A stretch of DNA of 64,000 nucleotides, from assembly GCF_018691265.1 (NCBI RefSeq), contig NW_024881282.1, positions 55,348,227-55,412,226 on the forward strand, written 5' to 3'. Below, piece after piece: positions 27,459 to 38,355 of the stretch. The position numbers and the translations under genes are program-made. Within the stretch, counting starts at the first letter, position 1. The number at the start of each line of letters is the position of its first letter. This stretch comes from Tyto alba. Its lineage: Eukaryota > Chordata > Aves > Strigiformes > Tytonidae. The notes under the pieces are model-generated. The model was not told where the DNA came from. It saw only the letters and a program-made list of their open reading frames with translations, and made no database searches.

Positions 27459-29954
27459 CTAGAAAACAAAACCCTGAGTACTTCTAATACCTTAATCAAA
27501 GGCCCAATTAATCTCTCTTCTGTGCAAGCTGATCAGGTGGAGTCAAGCATACATACGTACAGGTACCATGGTTTCTGCACTTCCTTGGCATAGTATAATT
27601 ACTTTGGTTTTGAGCTTTAGCCAGTGACAAGATTAGAAACCGCATGAGGTATGGCTCTGCGTAATGTGCTTTCTGGTCACTTGTATGCATCTTTATTTCT
27701 CCCTTCTCTTCTCTGTTTCTTTTGCTGTTATTCACCATCCACCCTATCCACTTACATATACACACAGTTCACTATTTTTATTAAGAACTTGTAATGTACA
27801 GATTATTATTTCACAAATTTCCTAACCATTATCTTGGACTTTTATGTTGTTAAATGTGAGACTAACAATGCATTTATTGCATTAAAGTTAATAAACCATT
27901 GACTTACCAGATATGACACATCTGAAGTTGAGCTAATTCTCTGTCTCATTAAGCAGTGTAGGGAATACTATAATGATGCCACATTTGTCTTTCCTCTTAA
28001 AATTATACAATTAGAGAAGCTGCTCTTATTCAGTGAATTAATATCCTAAAAATTTTATCTAAGCTCAGTTATCTTTTACAGGTGTCTGCATTAAAGGCTA
28101 GGAAGCAGTTCTTGGTGAAGTATCATGCTAATGATGCTGGTCTCAATACAGCTTGCAGGAGAATAACTTTTTTTTAACTTGTTTGAGAAATGTAACTTAG
28201 AAAGCATCTTTTCAACTGTCTCCTTTAAATAACAAGTAAAATAAACACTACAATCTTGATAGCAGTCCCTCCTTTGTGTGTATGTGTCTTGCTGTGTGTG
28301 AGAGGGAGTGTAAGGAGATAGCCTGAAACATTAAGTTTCATTAATTTATATTTATTACTACATTTTATGGTTGATTGAACATTTTACATTGAAAGTCTTT
28401 CAATGGAAAATTGGGCTTTTGACCAAACTAATTTTTCTCTTTGCAAAAACTGTGTGTGTTCCATAGAAAACTACTTTTGTTTTATTTCATTTGCCTTAAA
28501 GACCGGAGGCCTGAAAACTAAATATTTTGATTTGGCTATGTTCCTGTAAAGACACATGAAAGATCAGATGACGTTCTTTTTGTCTCTGCTAGGGGCTGGA
28601 CTCCCAGTCAAAACACCAGCATCATATATCACAGCCAGAAGTCATCAGGAGGGGAGATTGTGGTACTTCATGAGAAGACATTGACCAAATGTAGATCTAG
28701 ATTAATGAAAGGATATTTCTTGCTCCCAGTTTTAAGTCTCATGGGCCAAGAAAACTACTTGTGGTTTTAAGCCAATCAAGTTCTGTACCAGAAAGAAAAT
28801 GAGGACAAGTTAATATAAGCAAAGAAAATAAACAATTTTCAATTATTCTGAAAATATATATATCTAGAGAATAGACAGTTAAGCCTATACTTAAAGCTAT
28901 ATGTTTGCTCTAAACACTATTAATAATGACCACTAAAATCTTGGCCATCTTGAGGCCTCCGAAGTTAAGTTCCATAGTGGCAAGCAGCTATGAGAAGTGT
29001 TTGCCTTATGCTTCTACACCTGCACAGATGCTGACTTTGGTGAAATAATCCATACGGTTCTGAGTGTTAAACTGCATTGATAAGATGCACCCTGTGAAGA
29101 AGACTAGAGGATAGAGACAAAATATAGCCAAAAAGGAAATGTATAAGTATCACTGTTCAATTTTTGTTAATCTGATTATCAAGATGCATACCATAAAGGG
29201 TACTGCATAAGTTAGAATGCAATTGAAAATAGCAGTCTGTAGGATAAAATGCATCTGTTGTGCATGAATCTTCTCTTAAAAATGGCCAGTGTTTCATGAT
29301 CAAAGTACGAACACAAACGCAATATGTGCAGCAGCAAAAAAGCAAAAAAGTCACTGTGCTGAGCCACATTTGTTACAAGAAATGTGACAAACTGTTCACA
29401 AGTATGTAACTTATTCTATAGCTTCCCAAAAAGAATAAGTCTCCATGAGGTCAATACAGGTTTTAACTGAGGAACTGACAAAGATTTGGCTATTAGGAGT
29501 GTCTTAATAGTCTTTCTTTTGGCTGGAAGTTACAAGGGTAAAGATAATAAAATTACAGCATCGCTTCTAAGTGTTCCTAGAAGACTCCACTATGCTCCTC
29601 TCCTGGCTGAAATCAATACTAGCACATGTTCTCTTCTTGCCTGTGCAACAGAAATGTAACCATCAACTTCTGATTATAGCAGCTGGGAGGTGTAGGACTA
29701 GAGTTGTTCAATGATGAAGGGTTAAAAAATTTACTGTAAGGTAGTCTCCATCAGCAAGTGTTGATTCATTAACACTTTTTATTTCTCTAGAACATTCAAA
29801 ATTCCAGAAAATGTTTATTGGAAGAATTTTAAGGTGCAGGGTAAGAAATTTCAGAGAATGACCCTGAACACTCAATTGTCCAATGGCTAAAACATTTTTG
29901 TTAGTTGTTGTTAATTTTGACTAAAGTCCCTGAACTTTCTGTTAACTCATGTGA
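27459..29954. other. Noncoding stretch, nothing recognised
   Basis: AT-rich sequence with no recognised repeat or gene. Confidence 0.5.
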
Positions 29955-30812
29955 CAAAAGCTGCTCCACACACACAAGGGAGTGCAGAGGAGCATCATCT
30001 GGGGAAACCCCAATATTCCCCTGCCCAGCTCCTCCTGGGGCTTCACAGGAGCCACCACCCCACAGCCCCAAAAGCACAATGGTAGGGGGGACCCGCAATG
30101 CCCCAGTCCGAGACAGGTGACCTCACTCCAGCCCCGTGGCTGGCCCAGAGCAGCCCCAGTCCCATGTGCCCAGCAGACATCCAGTGCCAGGAGCCAGCGA
30201 GGAGGGTGTCTGGGTCACCCCACAAACCAGGGACTCTGCCTGGGGTTCAGAGTTCCCTGTGGGGTGCAGGGAAGAGTACTTGGGGAGTGCACAGGACTTA
30301 TTGTAGGATGTTTAGGGGAGGCAATGAGGGTGGGAAAAGGGATGGATTGAGCTGGTTTGAAGAGAAACAAGTGTGGGAAAACAGAAACAAAAGGGAAGAA
30401 AAGGAGCTGGTTTTGTGTAACAGGCATAGGTCAGGATGCCTCTCTGGCTGTGCCTGCACCTGATCAGTGCAGCCTGTCCCAGCTTCTCACCAAACTCCAT
30501 TTCTAGTGATTTTCCTGGGTGCAAGGCTCTCTGGGGTGTGTGCCTGTGTGTACGGGGGTGGACCCAGCGTAGGAATCCCATGTGCCCATGGTGCCAGCAT
30601 GGGGCACGATAAGGATGTGCTGTCAGTGAATGACCCTGGCCAGCATCAAGCTGGACCAGCTGGCAAGTGAGACACGTGGCCTGGGGGCTAGGAGGTATTG
30701 CTGGGAGTGTGGCACCTGGAGACATGGTTTACTGGGAGTGGGGGACTGGGGGGCCTGGCCAATTTCTGGAGAGACCCTGGGGCCTGGGGTCTGCCGAGCG
30801 ACCCATTTACAT

Positions 30813-30852
<40 letters not shown>

Positions 30853-30960
30853 ATGCATGTGCCTATGGTACGTGTGCAGCCTCACTGCCAGTCGGACCTG
30901 CAGGCACTATGAAGCTGCAGCAGCCTTGCCCTTACTGGGCTCACTGATTTGGCCGCTCCT
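29955..30960. other. GC-rich island of unknown identity, probably an unclassified interspersed repeat
   Basis: Composition changes abruptly from AT-rich flanks to a GC- and G-rich block of about 1 kb, then back again. Because stops become rare, overlapping frames open on both strands, and none resembles a known protein. It is not CpG-dense enough to call a CpG island by eye. G runs occur near 30725-30760 and a TG microsatellite lies at 30818-30850. The texture suggests transposon or LTR-derived DNA, but no target-site duplication, polyadenylation signal or RT motif was seen. Confidence 0.5.
30818..30850. repeat. TG dinucleotide microsatellite
   Basis: An uninterrupted TG run of 33 bases, followed directly by ACATGCATGTGC. 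Alternating purine-pyrimidine sequence of this kind can form Z-DNA. Confidence 0.95.
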
Positions 30961-32180
30961 ACCAACTTCTATTTGTGTCAAGAAACTTTATCCCAGTTGA
31001 GTGCTCCAGTCACAGGGCTGCTGACTCTTCCTTGGAACAAAAACATGTACATTTCCCACAGTTACAAGCTAATAAGCCTGTTTAATTGCTCTAATGAGTA
31101 TTTAGACCCTAAGGCTCAAACATTTACCACTTAACTGTGATATTTTCTTTGCCTTGTTGTCTCTACATAGAGCTTATTTTTGTCACACTGTTGGTTCTTG
31201 AGACCTGGCAATTTGGTTGCAATTCCCAAAATATTAGACAGACTTGATTCATTTTAATGGCTCTTGTTTTAAGACAGATATGTTTACTTTAAGTAATGCA
31301 AGTTATTCTTCCCTTATTCTGTGGAATAGAACAAATTTTAATTTTACATATTCTCCTTCAATGCAAACCTTCAATGCCCTGAAATCTACTTCCATTTAAT
31401 CAAGTTACAACAGCTTTTAAAAGCCCAGATTCATCCCAGCTACAATTAATTAGTTACCCAGTGTTTGAGCCTTGTTGCTGTAGCAGCTACTGCCTATATG
31501 GAAATGATTTTCAGCTTGTGATCCAAGGACCCCTGTAACCATGGTCAACTACTGAAAGGTCTGACAACAAAGCAAAATTATTTTATTGTCTGCAGGTTTA
31601 AATAATATGAAACTCATTCCACGTCTGTATTAGAAGAACCATTGTAAGTCCAAAAACTGGTGGGGGAGGATCAAGAAAATGTTTAACAATCAATTGGGGA
31701 AGGTAGTTAAAAAAGGCAACTCATCCTACCATTTGAATCACTGTCTGGAAGCATCATATCACATTCCATCAACAATTAAGGGAACTTTGGGTGAGTAAGC
31801 TTCTGATGTAGATATCTTAACAGCATCTAAAGTTAGGTGGGCTGAATAAAGATCTACACTTCTATGGGGACTTTGCAGTACTCCCTAATTAACTTGGAAT
31901 AAACCACAGTTTCTTAAAATATTCTCCACAACTAAAAAAGGGCTCTTCCTTAAATTTCTGTTATATTCAGCAAGGGTAAACAATATACATGTATAATATA
32001 TCTGAAATATCCGAATATCTTGATTCTTATACTTGCATCACAGGGAAGAGATTTAAAAAAAAAAAAAAAAAAAAAAACCACAACCTTATTTCAACTTTAT
32101 ATTCCAAAGCTTATTTGCTTTGTGGGAAAAGGATACATTCATAAGTCATTAGTGTACAGATATCTCATTCCCCTTTCCAG
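30961..32180. other. Noncoding stretch with poly(A)
   Basis: AT-rich, with an A26 run at 32055-32080. No gene was recognised. Confidence 0.5.
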
Positions 32181-32227
32181 CAGTGGTCAGTAGCCTGGAT
32201 TGTGATGCAGCACAAGAGTAAGGAATG
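32181..32227 (+). other. Possible small exon
   Basis: A strong acceptor (pyrimidine-rich CATTCCCCTTTCCAG) precedes 32181 and a donor ATG|GTAAGT follows 32227. The 47-nt unit is open in the frame starting at its first base, with no recognisable motif. It is a weak candidate that could be chance. Confidence 0.15.
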
Positions 32228-32291
32228 GTAAGTAACACCAACATATTATGGTAGATGTTTTTTCCAGCACTGAGGAAAATTTTTGATCTTT

Positions 32292-32312
32292 ATGTGTCAT
32301 TTGATGACACAT
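32292..32312. repeat. Perfect inverted repeat, 9-bp arms, 3-nt loop
   Basis: ATGTGTCAT-TTG-ATGACACAT. The arms are exact reverse complements. Confidence 0.95.
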
Positions 32313-32580
32313 TTACTACCAGAAATACTTAACATGTCTGTAATAATATTCAATTTAAAGTAGTTCTAATTTGATGTAAACAATACTTTGAGGCTTGTTA
32401 CTGTGCAACAAATGAAGAACAATACACTATCCTAATGACTCTTAAAAACTGGATGTCTGTAGCAGGTTATTTAAAACTGTGTCTTTTAAATAAATACCCA
32501 AATAAATGTGCTGAGCAGTAAAGAAAGAAACTCTCACAAACCTAAAATGAAATTCAATTACAAAAAAGAGTAAATCAAAA

Positions 32581-32620
32581 TAAGCTTCTTGAAATTTAAA
32601 TAAGCTTCTTGAAACTTAAG
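32581..32620. repeat. 20-bp tandem duplication, 2 copies
   Basis: Copies at 32581-32600 and 32601-32620 both begin TAAGCTTCTTGAAA and differ only at two positions near their ends. Confidence 0.9.
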
Positions 32621-34250
32621 CTCTTGTATTTTAGAAATTATTATTTCTAGCAACAGTGACTCTCATAGGGATGAGTGTTTCTCAAAGTCATTTTTACACT
32701 GCAAGGATTGATAAAGCTGTTATGAGTTGTCTTCTATAAACCCAGTGCATGGGTCAAGTGGGGCATGGCTTTTGCATTCATTCATTTCCAGCATCCCCAC
32801 CTGGCAATTTTATGTGAGTGAACATAAAATTCGTTTGAGGTGTTTGGACTTGGGATCTCAAAATCATTAGTCCCTTTTGAAAAACTTGGCCCTGGATTTT
32901 TCATTAGTGAATCAGCCTATGGATATAAGTGCGTAAGTACATTCCACTCAAAGAAAAAGCCAGATCTGGATGTTACAGATGTATGAATAGTCACAGCAAC
33001 AATTTTGGAAGAAATTGTATTCTTCATTGCAATGTGTACAACATCTGTCTCTGCATTCGTTTTCTTTGATGTGCTTCTTTTCACATTCTCTGCTAAACAG
33101 AATATTTTCATAGTCTTTTTTTTTTTATTCTTGGAAAAGTTTACAGTCGCTTTCAAGATGATAGCTAAAGCCACTTTTTCTTTTTTAGGGGCAACAAGAA
33201 AGCTCTCGTCACCCTATTTTTGTACAGGTTACTACCCTTTTCACAAAAAAGAAAGAAGAAAAGGTAATTTAAGATTTTTGTGCAATGAGAATAGACATTT
33301 TGCTAGCTGACTCTTCTTATCCATTTTTATAATAATTTATTTTATATCTGGTGTTACCATTTGATTTGCTAATTTACATCCCCTTGAATGTGTGCAGGTA
33401 CAAACTTTCTTCGGATAATCCTTCACTATGACAACACCTAAGAAGAACCTTCATAGCAGGTAAATTAACCCCGCTGCTATTTCTGTTTTTGCTAAGACTG
33501 TCTAAATCTGGGTTTGACTCTGCCACATTACATGACACAAGCTAGTAGGGATGAAGTATGAGTATGATTTAGGTCAAGACTGTGAGTGAGCTAATACAAT
33601 GTAAGCTGTACATCTGAAGTGCAGATGTGGCAGTATCTAAAGCCCCAAATAGAAAAAACTTTTGTTTCTTCGGAGTATCATTTTTTGGACCAGTCAAAAA
33701 GACATGATTTTCTAAATAGCTTTTTTCAAAACATGAATAAATGCAAAGAATCCTTGTAGCCTTGGTTTTCAGACAGTTACCAAATTATTTCAGAAATAAC
33801 GGGCAACAGTGCATTGTGTTTCAGCATAATGAAATGTATGTTGCTGCTAGGAAGCAACTTGAAAGTAGTTTTACAGCCCTAACATTTTTCTTTCCCAATT
33901 TCACCTTCTTCTGATTGCTAAAAGGCTCCCTAAGATTTGGTTCAAGTTAGAAAAAAACAGAAAAGCTCTGAGTAGCCATAAGCCTGGAAAAATATCTGCT
34001 TTTTATCCATGTGAAAAATTATTCACAGATCTGGCTAAACTGGAGGCAGGTCTTTTTTAACTTGAGCTCATTTGATCTCATTTGATGCAGGAAAAAGTTG
34101 AAGGACTGCAAAGACCTCTTGAAATCTGGACATCAAGAAGCACGTGATTGAATATGAGAGAATAAATATTTTACCATTTTCTTCTTCTAGTCTTTTCTTC
34201 TGCTTGGCAAGACTGTATAATGTGCGGTAACTAAATTTATCACAGTTTTA
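32621..34250. other. Noncoding stretch, nothing recognised
   Basis: AT-rich. A T-rich stretch near 33.1 kb opens frames on both strands (32917-33310), which I attribute to low complexity rather than coding. Confidence 0.5.
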
Positions 34251-34264
34251 CCACGAGAGGGCAG
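34251..34264 (+). promoter_or_regulatory. CTCF-like binding motif
   Basis: CCACGAGAGGGCAG matches the CTCF core CCACYAGRKGGCRS at 13 of 14 positions. The only departure is G at position 5. It lies in AT-rich noncoding DNA in the same orientation as the motif at 10212. Binding is inferred. Confidence 0.45.
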
Positions 34265-35220
34265 GAATGCTTATCAAACAGGTTTCACCACTGGTTGTTT
34301 CACCACTTCTTTGTCAGGAGCGTGACCCAATGTGCTTTCCCTCTGTTGGTATTATGTGTCTAAGAATATACCCCGAGCACTTAACATGACAAAATGCTTT
34401 GACCCAGCAGACTGACCTCTCATTAGTACGGCAGATTAATCCCCCTGGACGGTCATGGGGGCTCAGGGGCATGGCTGAACTGCAGCTGTGTGACGCTAAG
34501 AGCAAAATCAGAACTCCTCACTCTGGGCTGGCAAAGGGAAACAGCCATGCCAACGCACCAGGCTTGCCAATGGAGCCTGGTGGGTAGGTAGAGGTGAATA
34601 AGTGCCTGATTTTTTTTCTTATGGTGTGTAACAGAAGCAAGAAGGAGAACCTTTAGAGAGGTTTATTTATTATTATTATTCAATATTAGCAGCATTGGCT
34701 TATTTATGAAAAATATTTAAATTTTTCTGTAAGTGAGACTAATTTTGATCAGACCATAACAATAGCCAGATCTGAACAGTAGAAGAAAGTGTTGGACAGA
34801 ATACTGTGTAGAAAAGTTCCAGACTATTATTAAAGTGAAACAGATTTGTGTGGAAAGTCCTGGTTAACTCATAAACAATTTACAAACTGAAGCTTTTAGC
34901 AGAGCTTGATTAAAGGTTTAAATTCTTGTAACTGTTTTCCAATAAAATATAGTGTTTCACTGTTCCCAAAACCATGTTTTGGAAAAAAAAAGAAATCTAC
35001 TGTGGGGCCACACAGAGTTGTAAGATTTTAATCAGCCAAAATTAAGCTTAGTAACATACATGGAAATATCCTTTCTTTTGCTTGTTTTGCTGTCATGTTA
35101 AGTAGTTTCTTTTTTAAAACAACAAAGTTTTTCACCATGAAGCAAATCGCTGTGGAGTTCTGATACTGAATGGATAAACTATATTCAATGGGAACAAAAA
35201 GAAAAAAAAAAAAAAGAAAA
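34265..35220. other. Noncoding stretch, nothing recognised
   Basis: No gene or repeat family was recognised. A-rich runs occur near 35199-35221. Confidence 0.5.
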
Positions 35221-35266
35221 AATAACCTTACTGTAGTCATAACAATAACCTTACCGTAGTCATAAG
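35221..35266. repeat. 23-bp tandem duplication, 2 copies
   Basis: Copies at 35221-35243 and 35244-35266 share AATAACCTTAC-GTAGTCATAA. They differ by one T/C change and the last base. Confidence 0.9.
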
Positions 35267-38200
35267 AAAAAAGATTTATACAAGGTACTTTCTGTTAGTT
35301 ATGCCAATTAAATTATGCTTTTACCATGTCGTCCTCCAGAATAACAGTGCTCAACAAAAATATCAGTTGTTCAAATCTAAAGATTCTTTGCTACTTCTAT
35401 CATTGTGATAAAAACGCGTTTCCTCAGCCATAAAGCAGAAAAGGGTATTGCCTTCCTATTGTGTGGCTTGGCTGTCTCCTATAAGAAGCTCTTGACTTAT
35501 ACCTAGAGAGTTACATACCTTCTAGGAGATTTATATTCTCAGTGTCATTTTACAAATCTCTGCTCCCCAGAGATTTTCAAGAGCCATGACGCAACAGCAT
35601 GCTATCAGGGTGACTAGGTAGAAAAGTAGGAAACCCTACAAGACCTCCTTGTTCAACGATTCATTATTTACTTCTCTGGGCTTTTAAATAGCCCTAGCGG
35701 TGTGTGGCTCTTTTCAAAGCCCTAGCAACAAGCAAGGGTGATTCAGCCCAGGCTGAGCAAAAGACAGCTGCCTGGATTTTTGCTGAAAAAGGAAGGGGCA
35801 CAGCTGGATAGCATGCACTAACATGAAAACAGGCAAGTGGCATAAGTGTAAAAAGCCCCTGTTTTGTGTTTATTATTAGGATGCACAAAGAAATCAATAC
35901 AAGTCAGGACTTCTGCAGAAGCTATTCAATATCTGTGCAGACGGATCATCCAATAACCTTTCTCACTGAGATTTTGAATCTGTGAATAAAGGATTGTGCT
36001 TCAAGACTTACAGTATTCATCTGCAGGGGAATATTACCCACGAACTTCCAAAGGAATGATGCATAAGGTGTCTTGCCCAGGGCCTCATAGAGTTACACAT
36101 ATGGAAAACCTGTGTCATGCTTTGGTCAAAGACCAGAAGGAATGACCTATTGCCTTTCCTTTCTATTATATTTTCTGCAGCATAAGAATATAACAGGACC
36201 AGTGCCCGGGTCTGGGTGAATCTTGTGGGTTGTTCTTATGGTTTTAGTTTTTACTAAGAATATATAGCAAAAAATTGGCAGAAGAAAATTTGGATTATTG
36301 TTCTTTGCTTTCCCTTTGTTTCATTTCAAGAGGTACATTGCAAAATCAAGTGAAAATAGGGATAATTTTTGTTCTGGCATTTTCTTTCCTGTTAATTTTT
36401 GAACAATGATAACATTTTGGACACATTTATGGCCTTGTCTTTGAACCCTTATTCATGTAATGAATCTATTCACCTCTTCATCCCTTCTGGTTATAGAAAA
36501 AACTCCCTGATTTGTCACTCAGTGTCTTTCCCATTAAGTGCTGTTCTAGGGAGATCAAATAGGATTTCACAGGATGAAAACTCTCTAGCAGACAATCACC
36601 ATGCAATACCCAATACAGGGAGCAGAGCTACAAAAAGCTACCTTGTCAGGCAGGGACAGATATGGTTAATGTTATTACAATTCTTACTTGCTATCAGACC
36701 AACAGAGACACCAAGTGTTTTAGATGACTTTTTGTGACAGCAACATCCATTCAGAATTACTGCCCCCAAGAATCTCACCCCTACCCTTTTGCTGATCTCA
36801 AAGCCTGCAAAAACATGACGTGAGATTAAGAAAATTAGTATTGTCTATACAGAGTGCTGCTCCTTGAAAAGAAATTAGATTTCTTCCTAAAATTATAGCA
36901 GTTTTACTGTAACATTAAGGTATCTGAAGAAATGTCTAAATGGACTGTCTCAGGTGCTAGAAGTAGTTTAGATGTTGCAGGTTTATCTCCCATGAATAGG
37001 GTTGGCCTAATACTGTATATAGGGATATTTATAAAGTGGTAGATTTAGGAAGGCAGGTTCAGAGATGTACATATCTCCCAGCCTCCTATCAAAGCAAAAC
37101 CTGAGCAGGCTTCTGTGTTAGGAAGCTGCATCTGATGTTCGATTTGAAATAATCTGAATTGAAACTTCATTGAAGAAATCGCTACTTAATCCTGCTCTGT
37201 GATGTACATACCCACACCCTCATTTGTCCTGGTGTTGGTGGGGTCATGTGGCAAGTAAAATCAAAGAACTGACCCAGCTGAAAGTTTACTGAACAAGCAG
37301 AACCAACAAAAAAAAAGAAGATCAAACCCCAAAAGGCTACATCAGTTGTCTAATCTGGATTAGAGTGCTGCCGTACAGGTGGTCATGGGGCCCCAGAGCA
37401 GGGAGAGAGTGGCCGGTCCAGAACAGCGAGCCCAATGGCACTCCTCTTTCAGCAGTGCACCAGGCTTAGAATTATTTACAATATTTATTAACCTACAGCC
37501 TGAGAAGCCTGTCAAGATTTTTTCATCCCAATGTGTACGACTGTTTTTAGCTTTGAAAGAACTACATTTTTCTAAAATTTGGAATTTATTATTTTATACA
37601 TAAACGTAACTTCCTAAAATGTTAGCTCAGAAGCTTTCAGATCAAAATGTATATAGCATATAGCAATACAGTAACATATTGTCTTGTCTTGTCTAACATC
37701 TCACTGTTTTTCCATTAATTCACTTGCTTTTCTGAGTCAATGTTGAGCTGATGTTTTCAGAGAACTATGATCCATCACAATTTTCAGATCTTGCTCTTAA
37801 ATAATACAGATTTGTGCTTTATTGTGTAATTAGGAATAACAATCTTTCTGCATTACTGTGTGCTTCTTTACTATTTTATCAGAATTATGAGACCTTTTAA
37901 TGACTTTCCAGTCACAGTTTTTTTAAGACCATTTGATAATGTACCTTGCAATAAGCATTTGTGAAAATACAGGTATGCAGTGGATGTTCTCTATTTATTT
38001 GCCTATTATCTGTTAAGTGAGAGATTCATAAAATCTAGTTTTCTTTTACAAAAACTGCGTTAATTTTTCTCTCTTACATCCTATGCACTTTTATGTCTGT
38101 AACTTCAATTTTATTATTTTTTTTAATTAGTTAATTTACATGGAATGTATTAACTACAGTCCCCAGCATCCCTTTCTAGGAGTCAAACTTTCATCTTCTC

Positions 38201-38315
38201 TTGATCTTCAGGCACTGACACCAAGACATGTTGTATGCTCATGGAAATCTCTGAACTGCACTGTGACACTCCATTTCTGATCTCTAAAAAATACCTCTCT
38301 GACAGTTGACAGCCA
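35267..38315. other. Noncoding stretch, nothing recognised
   Basis: The 112-codon open frame at 36399-36737 (+) has no recognisable motif and is within chance expectation. A short GC-richer patch lies at 37375-37460. Confidence 0.45.
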
Positions 38316-38355
38316 TGCAAATAATTCTAGATATTTGCAAATAATTCTAGATATT
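38316..38355. repeat. Exact 20-bp tandem duplication with octamer-like sites
   Basis: The unit TGCAAATAATTCTAGATATT occurs twice with no difference (38316-38335 and 38336-38355). With the preceding A the first copy forms the POU-factor octamer ATGCAAAT (38315-38322). The second reads TTGCAAAT. Confidence 0.95.

Noticed and set aside
28945..28985. Resemblance to part of 5S rRNA (CCGAAGTTAAG), suggesting a 5S-derived SINE
   Set aside because: Only about a dozen bases agree and no other internal promoter box or tail is present.
29905..30947. Many overlapping open frames on both strands
   Set aside because: Caused by GC-rich composition of the island. None has a recognised domain.
32917..33310. 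Open frames on both strands near 33.1 kb
   Set aside because: The area is T-rich and low complexity. The two frames are antisense to each other and neither is family-like.
36399..36737. 112-codon plus-strand frame
   Set aside because: A few frames of this length are expected by chance in 64 kb of this composition. It has no motif and no supporting splice structure.
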